From: Acrocarpospora catenulata
GTDB lineage: Bacteria; Actinomycetota; Actinomycetes; Streptosporangiales; Streptosporangiaceae
Length of the DNA: 64,000 bases
Direction of reading: 5' to 3'
NCBI RefSeq assembly: GCF_018476525.1
Contig: NZ_JAHCST010000035.1
Span: 28,884-92,883, forward strand
Below, in pieces: positions 50,295-61,801 of the stretch. Each line of letters opens with the position of its first letter. Positions within the stretch are counted from its first letter, which is position 1. A model generated the notes under the pieces. It was not told the DNA's origin. It did not search any database and was given only the letters and a program-made list of their open reading frames with translations. Both the position numbers and the translations under genes were made by a program.

Positions 50295-53174
50295 CTAGCC
50301 GATCCGGTCAGCTGCTTCAACTGGCGGGAGTTTGGGCTGCGTTTGAGCGAGTTTGTTAAGGACGTCGCGCATGTATTCGAGGGCTGCGCGGTCGTCGATT
50401 TGGCGTACGGACGGCGGAGTCGGGTCTGAGCCGTGCCGGACGGTGGCAGCGATCTTGTGGGTGGCTTCGGTGACGAGGGTTCGGGCGGCCAGGGCGCCGA
50501 AGTCGTTGGCAGCCTCGAGGTATCTGAGCATGTGGTCCGCCTCGGTGATCCGGTCGATCGCGGCCATCATGGTGATGAACTCGATGCAGACGACGCTGGC
50601 GGCGATCATGTTGTCGGTCTCGATCAGTTCGTCGATGTAGGAGCGCAGGAGCCGGAAGGCGCGCAGCCGCTCGCCTCGCCGGAACGCGGAGCGGGCTTCG
50701 GTGGTTTTGTTGGCCGACAGTGTGCCCGTGGGGAGGTCGACGCGGGCGGCCTCGTCGAAGTACCGATCGGCGTCGTCGTGTCGGCTCTGGAACGCGGCGG
50801 AGTAGCCGAGGGTCTGCAGCGCCCAGTGCAGGAGGGTCGGCGGGCCGTGGGTCCGATACCGGTCCGCCAGGGCTGAGACTGAGGTATCGACCTGCTCGAA
50901 ACGTCCGATGCCCAGCAGCGTCCCCGCCGACGTCATTTCAAGGAACGTCGCCAGATAACGCTCATCCTGGCGGTGTAGATCGGCGACGGCGTCCGGTAGG
51001 CACCGCCGCAGGGCCTCGCCGTCGCCGCAGGCGTACGCGTGTGCGTAGCGGCTCAGCGGCCGGGCCGGTTCACCGTACCGGTCCGCGACGCGGCGGTAGC
51101 CTGCCGGGTTGGCGTTCTGGGTGTGGCGTTCGGCGACCCAGACGAGCCAGAAGGCACGCAGGTTCTGGTTCTCCCGGTTCTCCGCCGACGTTATGGCCAG
51201 GATGTGCTCGGCCCAGACGCCGATCTCCTGTCGGCCCCGCAGGGGAAGCTCCGTGACGACCGGCCGGACCAGCGCGTCCGCCAGTCGTGGGTCTCCGGCC
51301 GTACACGCCCATGTGACGGCAGCACGCAGATTCGCCCACAGGTCGCCGAGGCGGGCGACGCCTTCGATCTCGCTCGGACCGGTGAGCAGGCGGTGGATGT
51401 GGGTGACTTCGCTGACGCACCAACGCGCGTGGCGTACGGCGGCCAGGTCGGTATGCCCGACCTCACGCAGGCGCTCGGCGGCGAACTGGCGCATGGTCTC
51501 CAGCAGCCGGAAACGCCGGCCGAACGGGCCGGAGTCGACGGTGACCATCGAGCGCCCGACCAGGTTGCCCAGAATGCCGTCGACGTCCTGATCGTGGGCG
51601 ACCGCTTCCGCCGCGCTGAGGTCGAATGGTGCGTTGAACACGGACAGACATTGGAACAGCGTCTGTTCGGCCGACGTGAGCAGGTCGTAAGACCATTGGA
51701 TGGCCGCCCGCAACGTACGATGCCGAGCGGCGCCGGTCCGGCGGCCACCGGTCACCCGGAGACGATCGTTGAGCCGGGCGACGAGGTCGACCGGCCGGTG
51801 GCTTATCGTCCGCGCGGCGGCCAGCTCGATGGCCAGCGGTATGCCGTCGAGCCGGCGGCAGATCTCCTCGACGTGGTGGTGAGACGTGCGCGCATCGTAG
51901 GTTCGATCGGCGGCGAGCGCGCGGGCGTGGAACAGTTCGGCGCCGGCGGCCGGATCCAGTGGTCCCACGGCCAGCACCTGTTCGTCGGTGACGGTGAGGC
52001 GTTCCCGTGAGGTGGCCAGCACACGTACCTGCGCGCAGCCCCCGATGAGGGCTTCTGCGAGCTCGGCCGCACCGTCGATGACGTGCTCGCAGTTGTCGAT
52101 GAGCAACAACGCCGGACGCGACCGCAGGACCGCGATGATCGATTGGGTCAGGGTGTGTCCCGGACGCTGCGCCACCCCCAACGCGTCGGCGACCGCGCGG
52201 GGCACGTCGGACGGCGATGCGATCTCCGCCAGCTCGACCAGCCACGCGTCCCACCCGTGATCGGCGACCGCCGTGCGGGCCGCCGCCAGCGCGAGCTGGG
52301 TCTTGCCGATCCCTCCTGGTCCCACCAAGGTCACGACCGGGGTCCGCGCGAGCGCGTCGGCGACGGCTCGCAGGTCCTCGTCGCGGCCGATGAGACGGCC
52401 CACGCGAAAGGGCAGGTGGCTCGTTGCGCCACCGCGCCGTACGAGCGAGACCTCGGGTGCGACAGGTCCGCGCAGCCGGTCGTCGTGGTCGAGGATCCGT
52501 GCCTCGAGGTCGCGCAGCCCCGGCCCGGGTTCGACACCGAGCTGCGTGACGAGATGGTGCCGAGCCCGCCGGAAGGCCGCCAGGGCGTCCGCCTGGCGGC
52601 CCACCCGGTACAGAGCCGTCATCAGCAGAGCCCAGAGGCCTTCGCGGAGAGGGTGACGCTCCACCAGCTCCGTCAACTCCGCCAGCGAACCGGCAACGCT
52701 CCGCGGGCCGGATTCGACGCGGCGTTCAAGCTCGGCCTCGACAGCGCTCAGCCACTGTTCGTTCAGACCGGCCACCGCCACTTCGAGACCGGGCGCGTCC
52801 AGTCCGGCGAGGGGGGTTCCGCCCCACTGCGCGAGGGCCGCGGCGAAGTCACCGTCGCGGAAGTTCCGCTGAAAGCGCGCCACGTCGACCGCGTCAGGTG
52901 CTAAGTCGAGGCGGTACGCGGCACCGACCCGTACGATCGCGCCGTAACCGAGGCCCTTGCTTAGCCGGGCTACGTGCCATTGCAGAGTCTTGTACGCCGT
53001 TCGCGGGGGAGCGTCACCCCAGACAAGCTCCACCAGGCGCGACACCGCCAGCGGTGTCCCGGGCGACAGGGCCAGTGCCGCGAGCACCGTCTGCGTCTTC
53101 GCCGAACCGATGTCGACCGGTTCGCCGCCGTCGGTAGCGACGCGGACACCACCGAGCAGACCGATCCGCACCAC
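50295..53174 (-). CDS. AfsR/SARP-type regulator: BTAD + NB-ARC ATPase + TPR-like region
   Basis: About 959 residues from GTG 53174 (GGGAG 7 nt upstream). An OmpR-like winged helix (about 1-85) and bacterial transcriptional activation domain (about 90-235) precede an NB-ARC/AAA ATPase with Walker A VGPGGIGKTQLAL and Walker B LLLIDNCEHV, then helical repeats to the end. Such regulators activate secondary-metabolite or secreted-enzyme genes, with ATP hydrolysis gating activity. It is divergent from a DUF4386 gene and lies next to the exported-protein cassette. Confidence 0.92.
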   Translation of the reverse strand: MVRIGLLGGVRVATDGGEPVDIGSAKTQTVLAALALSPGTPLAVSRLVELVWGDAPPRTAYKTLQWHVARLSKGLGYGAIVRVGAAYRLDLAPDAVDVARFQRNFRDGDFAAALAQWGGTPLAGLDAPGLEVAVAGLNEQWLSAVEAELERRVESGPRSVAGSLAELTELVERHPLREGLWALLMTALYRVGRQADALAAFRRARHHLVTQLGVEPGPGLRDLEARILDHDDRLRGPVAPEVSLVRRGGATSHLPFRVGRLIGRDEDLRAVADALARTPVVTLVGPGGIGKTQLALAAARTAVADHGWDAWLVELAEIASPSDVPRAVADALGVAQRPGHTLTQSIIAVLRSRPALLLIDNCEHVIDGAAELAEALIGGCAQVRVLATSRERLTVTDEQVLAVGPLDPAAGAELFHARALAADRTYDARTSHHHVEEICRRLDGIPLAIELAAARTISHRPVDLVARLNDRLRVTGGRRTGAARHRTLRAAIQWSYDLLTSAEQTLFQCLSVFNAPFDLSAAEAVAHDQDVDGILGNLVGRSMVTVDSGPFGRRFRLLETMRQFAAERLREVGHTDLAAVRHARWCVSEVTHIHRLLTGPSEIEGVARLGDLWANLRAAVTWACTAGDPRLADALVRPVVTELPLRGRQEIGVWAEHILAITSAENRENQNLRAFWLVWVAERHTQNANPAGYRRVADRYGEPARPLSRYAHAYACGDGEALRRCLPDAVADLHRQDERYLATFLEMTSAGTLLGIGRFEQVDTSVSALADRYRTHGPPTLLHWALQTLGYSAAFQSRHDDADRYFDEAARVDLPTGTLSANKTTEARSAFRRGERLRAFRLLRSYIDELIETDNMIAASVVCIEFITMMAAIDRITEADHMLRYLEAANDFGALAARTLVTEATHKIAATVRHGSDPTPPSVRQIDDRAALEYMRDVLNKLAQTQPKLPPVEAADRIG

Positions 53175-53375
53175 AGGGCTGCTCCCAGATGTTGGCCTCC
53201 GCCGAGATTGCCACAGGCCCAAAAACCCAGCAAGCCCGCCCCAACCGCCCGCACACCATCACCACACCGGTGTCGACGACCCTTGGCGCGGCGGCCATCA
53301 CGCTTATGGCTCGCCGACCCCCGAGGCGGGGTCGGTCGCGGTGGGAAGAGCATCGAAGCTACGGGAGCGATGGGT

Positions 53376-54038
53376 ATGGACAGAAAGACAACGGCACGGG
53401 TGGTAGGTGCCCTTTTCCTCACCGCGACGGCTGCGGGGGTGCTCAGCGCGGTCCTTCTCGGGCCGCTCGGCAACCGGTACTCACCCCAGTTCATCGCCGA
53501 CAACGCGCACCGAATATCGGCTGGCGCCCTCATGGTGCTGATCATGGCCGGAGTGATCGCGTTGATCCCAGCGGCGCTGTTCCCGGTTCTCAAGGAACAC
53601 GGCGAGGCACCCGCGCTCGGCTACGTCGCCGCCAGGATCATCGAGGTCGTCCTCCTGCTTCCCGCCGCCATCGGTCCTCTCATCCTGGTGGCCTTGGGCA
53701 CCACTCGATCGCAGGCCGCGCAGTTGGACACCGTCCGGGTGTTGTCAGAAACGTACGAGGTGTCGGGGCAGGCCGGCAGCGCGTTCTTCTTCTGCCTCAG
53801 CGCCCTGCTGCTCAACTACCTGCTGTACCGGTCAAGACCCGTCCCTCGATGGATAGCCGGCTGGGCGCTCATCGCGGCGCTGCCGTACCTGGCCGATGCC
53901 TGCCTCGTGATGTTCGGCGTACTCAGCCCGTCTTCCGCGGTGCACACCATTCTTTTCTCCCCATTGGCGCTGAACGAAATGGTGTTGGCGGCCTGGCTAC
54001 TGACAAAAGGATTCAGGCCGTCTACGGATGCGCGTTAA
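53376..54038 (+). CDS. DUF4386-family membrane protein
   Basis: A 220-residue protein with six hydrophobic helices. It matches DUF4386 in layout: RVVGALFLTATAAGVLSAVL at the first helix, NAHRISAGALMVLIMAGVIALIPAALFP, and FFFCLSALLLNYLLYRSRPVPRWI. ATG 53376 is 8 nt after GGGAG; ATG 53370 is an alternative. Function is unknown. It shares its promoter region (about 200 bp) with the AfsR-like regulator and is a likely target. Confidence 0.88.
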   Translation: MDRKTTARVVGALFLTATAAGVLSAVLLGPLGNRYSPQFIADNAHRISAGALMVLIMAGVIALIPAALFPVLKEHGEAPALGYVAARIIEVVLLLPAAIGPLILVALGTTRSQAAQLDTVRVLSETYEVSGQAGSAFFFCLSALLLNYLLYRSRPVPRWIAGWALIAALPYLADACLVMFGVLSPSSAVHTILFSPLALNEMVLAAWLLTKGFRPSTDAR

Positions 54039-54187
54039 AGCTCAGGGTGATCGTCTTACCCGACTCCGACCAGCCCACATACGGCGAATATACGGCGGAT
54101 TAATGGCCTGCTCCTAGCGTCGTCAGTGTTCCACGGGAAGGCATCCGGCCAGGCCCGGGACACGAGTGAACGGGATCAGGTGTAACG

Positions 54188-54625
54188 ATGCCCAAGCGGC
54201 TCAACGCGGCCAGAACGGTGGTCATGTTCTGTGCGGCCGCCACGATCGTCATGGCGACGGGGGCGGCGGACGCGGCTACCTCCAGCATGATCGTCCGTCA
54301 CGCGAGTGGGGCCGTGGCGGGGGAGGTCTGGTTCAACTCCGGCACGACGAACCTGTCGAAAGGCCGTAACTCCTTCACGGTAAGAGACCGCTTCTGCGAC
54401 GACGGCTGGATGGTTTACGCCGAGTACAAGAAGAGTTCCTGGAACAACCCCCTCGTGGGCTGGCGGTACACCGACGGCGCGTCGTGCAACGGAGGGAGAA
54501 CGGAATTCAACGTTTCCATCTCCGGTGACGTGACCAGGCAACAGTTCATCTGGCGCGGTTGCAAGCAGTCCGAGAACGACCTCCGCATCGAGTGTGAGGA
54601 CTACGTCAGCGACTACCTGGACTGA
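54188..54625 (+). CDS. Small exported four-cysteine protein of unknown family
   Basis: A 145-residue protein with a Sec signal (about 1-30, cleavage near ADA|AT). The mature part is beta-rich: GEVWFNSGTTNLSKGRNSFTV, then four Cys at FCDDG, ASCNGG, RGCKQ and IECED, enough for two disulfides. It ends in an acidic YVSDYLD. I do not recognise the fold; jelly-roll or crystallin-like shapes are possible. It is the first of three consecutive exported-protein genes, with 43 bp to the next start. Confidence 0.72.
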   Translation: MPKRLNAARTVVMFCAAATIVMATGAADAATSSMIVRHASGAVAGEVWFNSGTTNLSKGRNSFTVRDRFCDDGWMVYAEYKKSSWNNPLVGWRYTDGASCNGGRTEFNVSISGDVTRQQFIWRGCKQSENDLRIECEDYVSDYLD

Positions 54626-54668
54626 CGATCCGGTCACGCCCATTTCAAGCAAGGAGAGGAAACCGCTA

Positions 54669-55748
54669 ATGACGATTCGAGCGAAGAAGCCCAGTGCGCT
54701 CGGCCTTGCCGTAGTAGCCGGATCGCTGGTCGTGAACCTGCCCGCCGCACCGGCGAGCGCGGACGATCGTCCTCCCGTACAGCCCTTCTCAGTCGTCGAG
54801 TTCAGCGACCAGCCCACGCCGGGTGCCGTCACGACGCTCCGCGACCAGTACCAGCGCTCGCGCTTCAGCGTGACCAACGATATGGACCGACGACGCGCGT
54901 TCGTGGAACAGAACGCGCGCGAGGGGCGCTACTACGCACCCGAATCCATCGACGTCCTGCACCTGCAGCGGACGGACGGCGAGACGGCCGACCTGGTCGT
55001 GCCCAAGGACTACAAGATCGCCAAGGTTGAGCTCGGTGCCGGGCTCAAGCCTGACCCCGGCCAGGACGGAAAGGACGTCTACGCCGTCAGCGCCGGCGTC
55101 CATGGGACCGAAACAGGGGCGGCGTCGATCGCCTACCCCAACGGACCGGGATTCGACACCTTCGGCTCATGGTCGTCGGGGCAATACACGCTCACCACCA
55201 GCCACGGCAAGATGGACGCGTACTGGTGGAAGCTCAAGGACACCGAGACCTACAACAGCACCTACGACTGGTGGATGTACAAGCGGAAGTCCGTCGCCAC
55301 TCCCAAGGACATCACCGGACCCGACGACATCGTCCACGACATGGGCATGCGTTCCTATCCGACCACCAGCACCAGAAACATCCTGCGCAAGTGGGAGGAC
55401 TGGGCGCCTGATCTCGGATCCCACGACTGGGGCTGTGGGAACGACGTCGCCCTGTCGGTCTGGGGGGTGGGCATGACATTCAAGACGTGCGGCACCTACC
55501 AGGTGGACTGGAACGGCAACAACGCCGACGCCGGAGACTTCAGTGTGAACTGGCAGAACATCCCGTCCACCGTCTGGTCCCAACCGAAGGGCGGGCCCCA
55601 TCAGATGGCCGACATGGTGGTCGTGAAGACGGCCCAGGGCTCGGTTCCCGTCTACAACGACTACCAGTATGTGAACTTCTGGAGTCCGATCACAGGCGTG
55701 CTCGGCAAGAACGGCTGCGGTTCGACCAACAGCTCGGCGAACTGCTGA
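54669..55748 (+). CDS. Exported protein of unknown family
   Basis: A 359-residue protein. AGGAGAGGAAA precedes ATG 54669. A signal peptide ends PASADD (~32). The propeptide-like region (about 35-125) is charged and helical. The rest is Trp/Tyr/Asn-rich: WSSGQYTLTTSHGKMDAYWWKL, YDWWMYKRKS and NDYQYVNFWSPITGV, with Cys near the C-terminus (CGNDV, KTCGTY, NGCGSTNSSANC). It could be a secreted enzyme or adhesin; no catalytic motif is evident. The next gene starts 4 nt after the stop. Confidence 0.72.
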   Translation: MTIRAKKPSALGLAVVAGSLVVNLPAAPASADDRPPVQPFSVVEFSDQPTPGAVTTLRDQYQRSRFSVTNDMDRRRAFVEQNAREGRYYAPESIDVLHLQRTDGETADLVVPKDYKIAKVELGAGLKPDPGQDGKDVYAVSAGVHGTETGAASIAYPNGPGFDTFGSWSSGQYTLTTSHGKMDAYWWKLKDTETYNSTYDWWMYKRKSVATPKDITGPDDIVHDMGMRSYPTTSTRNILRKWEDWAPDLGSHDWGCGNDVALSVWGVGMTFKTCGTYQVDWNGNNADAGDFSVNWQNIPSTVWSQPKGGPHQMADMVVVKTAQGSVPVYNDYQYVNFWSPITGVLGKNGCGSTNSSANC

Positions 55749-55752
55749 GCTC

Positions 55753-57063
55753 ATGAAGATGCGCTCCAAAGCGGTCGCGCTCGTGCTCCTGCTGCCGCTC
55801 GGCGCGTGCGCCGCGAATCCTTCATTCGCGGCGCCACGCGCCGTCCCCACGCCGTCGGCGGTGCAACCCATGCTGTGCCGGTCCGCCGAAGTACGCTGCG
55901 CGGATGTCCTCGTCCCTGAGGCCGCCGGCCGGATCTCGTACGCCGTGGTCCCGGGTACCAAGCCCGGCCATGGGCTGATCCTGGTCGAGATGGGCGGACC
56001 CGGCGCCAGGGCGCTCCAGCAGCCCGATCTTGACTCCCTCGGGCTGCCGCCCTCGCTCGCCGCCGATGACGTGCTCCTCATCAGCGAGCCATGGGTGGAC
56101 AGACCCGTACCCGCCGGTTGCGGAGCCGCGCTGTCGGAGTTCGGCGCGGAGGTCTCGGGGAACCACCCGGCTCAGGGATCGTTCTTGACCCGGTGTGCCC
56201 CCGCCACCTGGACGCGGACCGCCTACGTGGCCGCCCTGGAGGCGATCCTCCGTCACGAGAGCCGCTCCCTGACGGGCATCGTCGGCCAGTCCTTCGGCGC
56301 GTTGCCCGCTGCCGCGGCCGCGGCCGCCCATACCGACGCGTGGCTGGTTCTGAACGCGCCCGTCGCCCCCGCCACCACACCGGGCACGGCTGTTCTCGGT
56401 GAGCGGGTGACCGCCCTGCACGCGGCGCTCGACAGGAGTTACTCCCGCACCTGCGTCCCGCTGGGCCTGGACTGCGGCGAGTCGGGGAGGCGAGTGGCCG
56501 ACGCGGCCGTACGGCGGGCCACCGTAACGGAGGCCGGCGACATCGGTCTCGCCGCGTTGGGCGCCAGCTACGACCTGCGGACGAACGAACGGTGGCTCTG
56601 GTCGACCCTCAGTCGCTTCCCCGCCCTCGACCAGGAGACCGGACTGCAACTGGGCCGGATGGCGGACCAGATCCTCCAGCGGTACGGCGGCGGGGAGATC
56701 GCCCTCGACATGGCCGCCTTTGTGGCGGGCATGTGCCAGAGCTACGGCGGTTGGGATCCACCCGCCAGGGTTCAGAATGGTGCACCGGAAACGCTCCTCG
56801 TCCACGTCGCGGACCAGTGCGAGGGCAGGCGGACCGCGGCGTCAGGCTGGGAGACCCAACCTGCGCCCATTCGCCGTGGCGCGACGTGCGTGCTGGGAAA
56901 CTCACTCGATCCGGTCACTCCCGGAGTGTGGGCCGCACGTTGGAGAGCGGTGCTCAGCCGATCCACGTTCACGGCCTACCGTTTCGACGGCCACGCGAGC
57001 CTGGCTACCGCCGTGAAACTGGGCGGGCACTCAAATTGCGGTCCACTCATTGGCCCGGCGTAG
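55753..57063 (+). CDS. Exported alpha/beta hydrolase lipoprotein (S33 aminopeptidase-like)
   Basis: A 436-residue protein. The lipobox LPLGAC places a lipidated Cys at about residue 20. The hydrolase fold has GIVGQSFGALP (nucleophile Ser180), LGNSLDPVTP (acid Asp) and FDGHASLAT (His), in the order of secreted tripeptidyl-aminopeptidase-like hydrolases. It would act at the outer face of the membrane, perhaps on peptides. It is the last gene of the three-gene exported cassette and immediately follows its partner. Confidence 0.8.
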   Translation: MKMRSKAVALVLLLPLGACAANPSFAAPRAVPTPSAVQPMLCRSAEVRCADVLVPEAAGRISYAVVPGTKPGHGLILVEMGGPGARALQQPDLDSLGLPPSLAADDVLLISEPWVDRPVPAGCGAALSEFGAEVSGNHPAQGSFLTRCAPATWTRTAYVAALEAILRHESRSLTGIVGQSFGALPAAAAAAAHTDAWLVLNAPVAPATTPGTAVLGERVTALHAALDRSYSRTCVPLGLDCGESGRRVADAAVRRATVTEAGDIGLAALGASYDLRTNERWLWSTLSRFPALDQETGLQLGRMADQILQRYGGGEIALDMAAFVAGMCQSYGGWDPPARVQNGAPETLLVHVADQCEGRRTAASGWETQPAPIRRGATCVLGNSLDPVTPGVWAARWRAVLSRSTFTAYRFDGHASLATAVKLGGHSNCGPLIGPA

Positions 57064-57146
57064 TAACTCGCATGAACGCCGTACCTGGTGGCGGCGCCGC
57101 CAGTTCAGCCAGTGTGGGACGACGATGACGGGCCCGAATGGCCCGG

Positions 57147-57177
57147 ACGCCGCCTTCCAAGATCGGGGAGGCGGCGT
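57147..57177. terminator. Hairpin repeat, copy 2
   Basis: ACGCCGCCTTCC (57147-57158) pairs with the GGAGGCGGCGT side ending at 57177, loop AAGATCG, then TTTCC. The stem and flanks are nearly identical to the hairpin at 40483-40518. It lies downstream of the exported hydrolase and just before the tRNA-like scar. Confidence 0.65.
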
Positions 57178-57183
57178 TTCCAA

Positions 57184-57211
57184 TGGTGGAACCTAGGAGA
57201 TTCGGACTCCT
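57184..57211 (-). other. tRNA 3'-end fragment (possible attachment-site scar)
   Basis: On the minus strand the sequence reads AGGAG-TCCGAAT-CTCCT, a perfect 5-bp T-stem with a 7-nt loop, then AGGTTCC as the acceptor 3' strand and ACCA. The matching 5' acceptor and the rest of a tRNA cannot be found downstream. Isolated tRNA 3' ends with CCA are typical of att sites left by integrative elements. Confidence 0.45.
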
Positions 57212-57248
57212 TGAGTCTCGAGTGGCTCGAAGGTGCACGCTCTTCCTT

Positions 57249-58154
57249 GTGAGTGACGGAACAGAGCTTTACACCGTAGGCCAGATCGCTCGGCGTATAG
57301 GTCTTTCGGTGCACACCATCCGCTTCTGGTCCGACAGCGGTCTGATAGTGCCCACTGACCGCTCGGCCGGCGGGTACCGCCTCTATGACGCCGTCGCCGT
57401 GGCCCGGTTTGACCTAGTCCGGGCCCTGCACGAACTCGGCATCGGACTAGAGGATGTCCAGAAGATTTTGGCGCAACAAGCCACGGTGGCTGAGGTGGCC
57501 GAGGTACACGCCCGAGCGCTGGACGCGGAAATCAGGACTCTGAAGCTTCGCCGCGCCGTACTCCGCACGCTTGCCAAGCGCGGCGGCACAACCGAGGAGA
57601 CGATAATGACGCACAAACTTGCCCAACTGTCCGCCACGCAGCGGCAGCAGGTCATAGACGAGTTCATCGAGAACACGTTTTCGGGGATCACGCTGGATGA
57701 CGATGCCAAGGTGGTTGCGGAGTGGATGCGGGAGCTGCCCAATGAGCTGCCGGACGATCCCACGCCACGCCAGGTCGACGCCTGGATCGAGCTGGCCGAC
57801 CTGGTCACCAGCGAGGACTTCCGGCAACGGCTCCGGCAGATCGCCAGTGCCTCATCGGTGGATTCGCGCTACAGCTATGAGCTCCGGTCACTGACCCTGG
57901 AGCATGCCAACCGGGCGATAACCGAATCAATCGCACCGGACTCGATCGAAGGCCGATCGGTTCTGAACCAAATAATCAAGCCCGGTATGCCGAGCAATGA
58001 ACGCAGCGAACTGCATCGGTGGCTTGAGACCGTCGCCGACCCCCGAGTAGAGCGCTACTGGCAGCTGATAGCTGTGCTCAACGGCCATGAACCCTCTCCG
58101 TCGGCCATGCCCGCTTTCACCTGGCTGATCGCCGCTGTCCGCGCCCACGGCTGA
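57249..58154 (+). CDS. MerR-family regulator with long C-terminal domain
   Basis: A 301-residue protein from GTG 57249. The N-terminal MerR helix-turn-helix (about 5-75) has YTVGQIARRIGLSVHTIRFW and SAGGYRLYDAVAVARFDLVRALHELGIGL. A coiled-coil linker (about 85-125) leads to a ~180-residue helical domain of the type seen in Streptomyces MerR proteins that respond to drugs or stress. No metal-binding Cys set is present. The target is not obvious; the GH3 gene is convergent. Confidence 0.88.
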   Translation: MSDGTELYTVGQIARRIGLSVHTIRFWSDSGLIVPTDRSAGGYRLYDAVAVARFDLVRALHELGIGLEDVQKILAQQATVAEVAEVHARALDAEIRTLKLRRAVLRTLAKRGGTTEETIMTHKLAQLSATQRQQVIDEFIENTFSGITLDDDAKVVAEWMRELPNELPDDPTPRQVDAWIELADLVTSEDFRQRLRQIASASSVDSRYSYELRSLTLEHANRAITESIAPDSIEGRSVLNQIIKPGMPSNERSELHRWLETVADPRVERYWQLIAVLNGHEPSPSAMPAFTWLIAAVRAHG

Positions 58155-58250
58155 GCTGCCCGCCCTCGTCATAGCTGGCGGCCCTCAGGAACTCCGGGTG
58201 GCGCGAGTCGCGGACGGCTCACACCACGCCGGAGGTCCTTCTCCCCGTGG

Positions 58251-60896
<2,646 letters not shown>

Positions 60897-60986
60897 GAAG
60901 GATCCGTTCTCGAGACGCGGTCGGGGCGGCCCGCTGTGGCCGCGTTGCGCAGATCTTGACCCGCGACAACAGCCCGTCTCAACTTC

Positions 60987-61106
60987 GAGAACGCTCTCTT
61001 TCCCTGCGACCAGAAGCTATAGAGGAGCAAGGAAAGGGCCATCTAAGCAGTGATTGCGCAAACCCCTGACACGAAACCGGCAGGCCAGGCAGTGGAGCAA
61101 ACGCTC
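60987..61106. promoter_or_regulatory. Two operator-like dyads upstream of the GH3 glucosidase
   Basis: GAGAACGCTCTC (60987-60998) has GAGA/TCTC arms around a CG centre, like LacI-type (CebR/CelR) operators. A second site, GAGCAAACGCTC (61095-61106), shares AACGCTCTCT with the first. The first site is about 90 bp upstream of the GH3 start. The rest of the ~310-bp gap to 61208 holds no gene. Confidence 0.5.
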
Positions 61107-61208
61107 TCTCCAAGCGAACGCGCGGAGGTCCCCTTTCCGCATCGCTCAACGCTGTCGCTAGGGCTGAGACGTCCGATGGGCCGGGCTGTCAACCTCGATG
61201 AGTCGACT

Positions 61209-61628
61209 ATGGCGGACAATAGGCCAATGAGTTGGGTCGCCAACGTAATGGTGTCGATCTCTCCGGACGACCATCCGAACGTGGAAGTGTTGAGCGAGTG
61301 GCTGCGTACGGAAGCTCCGCTGCGGGACAGTCCGGGGCGAGGCTGCGGCTTTCTCTGCGAGGTCACCGCCCAGGACAGTGCATGGGGTGGGTGGAAATAC
61401 CCCGAGTGCAATGTATGGGCTGGTGCGCTCAACCATGCCGACCTGAGAGCCGTCCTCGACCACATTGCGCGGATGCCCTGGCGGCACCCGAACGCCCTGC
61501 AGGTCTTCGTGATGGATCAGGAGGAATCGTTCTTCAGAGTGTGGATGTTGAGGGACGGCGAGTTGCGGCAGTTCACACCGGCCAAGCCTGACGAAGAAGA
61601 CCCGGACTTCTATCCTGATGACCTCTGA
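61209..61628 (+). CDS. Conserved hypothetical acidic protein (139 aa)
   Basis: A soluble protein that begins near MADNRPMSWVANVMVSISPDD and contains DSPGRGCGFLCEV, WGGWKYPECNVWAG, LNHADLRAVLDHI and QVFVMDQEESFFRVWMLRDGELRQF. I recall similar short acidic proteins as hypotheticals in Streptomyces; the size and Trp/acid pattern resemble immunity-type proteins, which is a guess. ATG 61209 or ATG 61227 may be the start. The stop overlaps the convergent zinc-ribbon gene by 19 bp. Confidence 0.6.
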   Translation: MADNRPMSWVANVMVSISPDDHPNVEVLSEWLRTEAPLRDSPGRGCGFLCEVTAQDSAWGGWKYPECNVWAGALNHADLRAVLDHIARMPWRHPNALQVFVMDQEESFFRVWMLRDGELRQFTPAKPDEEDPDFYPDDL

Positions 61629-61801
61629 CCGCCGCCGGTCACGCAGCGGGCACGGAAGCCGAAAAGGGCCGAACAACGACCGAAGCCCAGGCGGGGAGAC
61701 ATCCTCACCTGAATGGCCAGCGCCTGGTCGCAGTCGGGGCATGGCCGGGTGCGGATATAGCCGGCGTCCTCGGCCCGATAGGTGCTCTGGATGGTGATCA
61801 T
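61610..61801 (-). CDS. Small zinc-ribbon-like protein (63 aa)
   Basis: A short frame with CPDCDQAL in the first half and two more Cys (GRCSALF and ARCVTGG), which could make a four-Cys zinc site. The ATG overlaps the stop of the upstream HTH gene by 4 bp, the strongest support for it being translated. Function is unknown; it may work with the HTH protein. Confidence 0.5.
   Translation of the reverse strand: MITIQSTYRAEDAGYIRTRPCPDCDQALAIQVRMSPRLGFGRCSALFGFRARCVTGGGQRSSG

Noticed and set aside
54188..54625. RiPP precursor or small bacteriocin
   Set aside because: The protein is 145 residues with a Sec signal and a beta-rich mature part; no maturase, transporter or leader motif is next to it.
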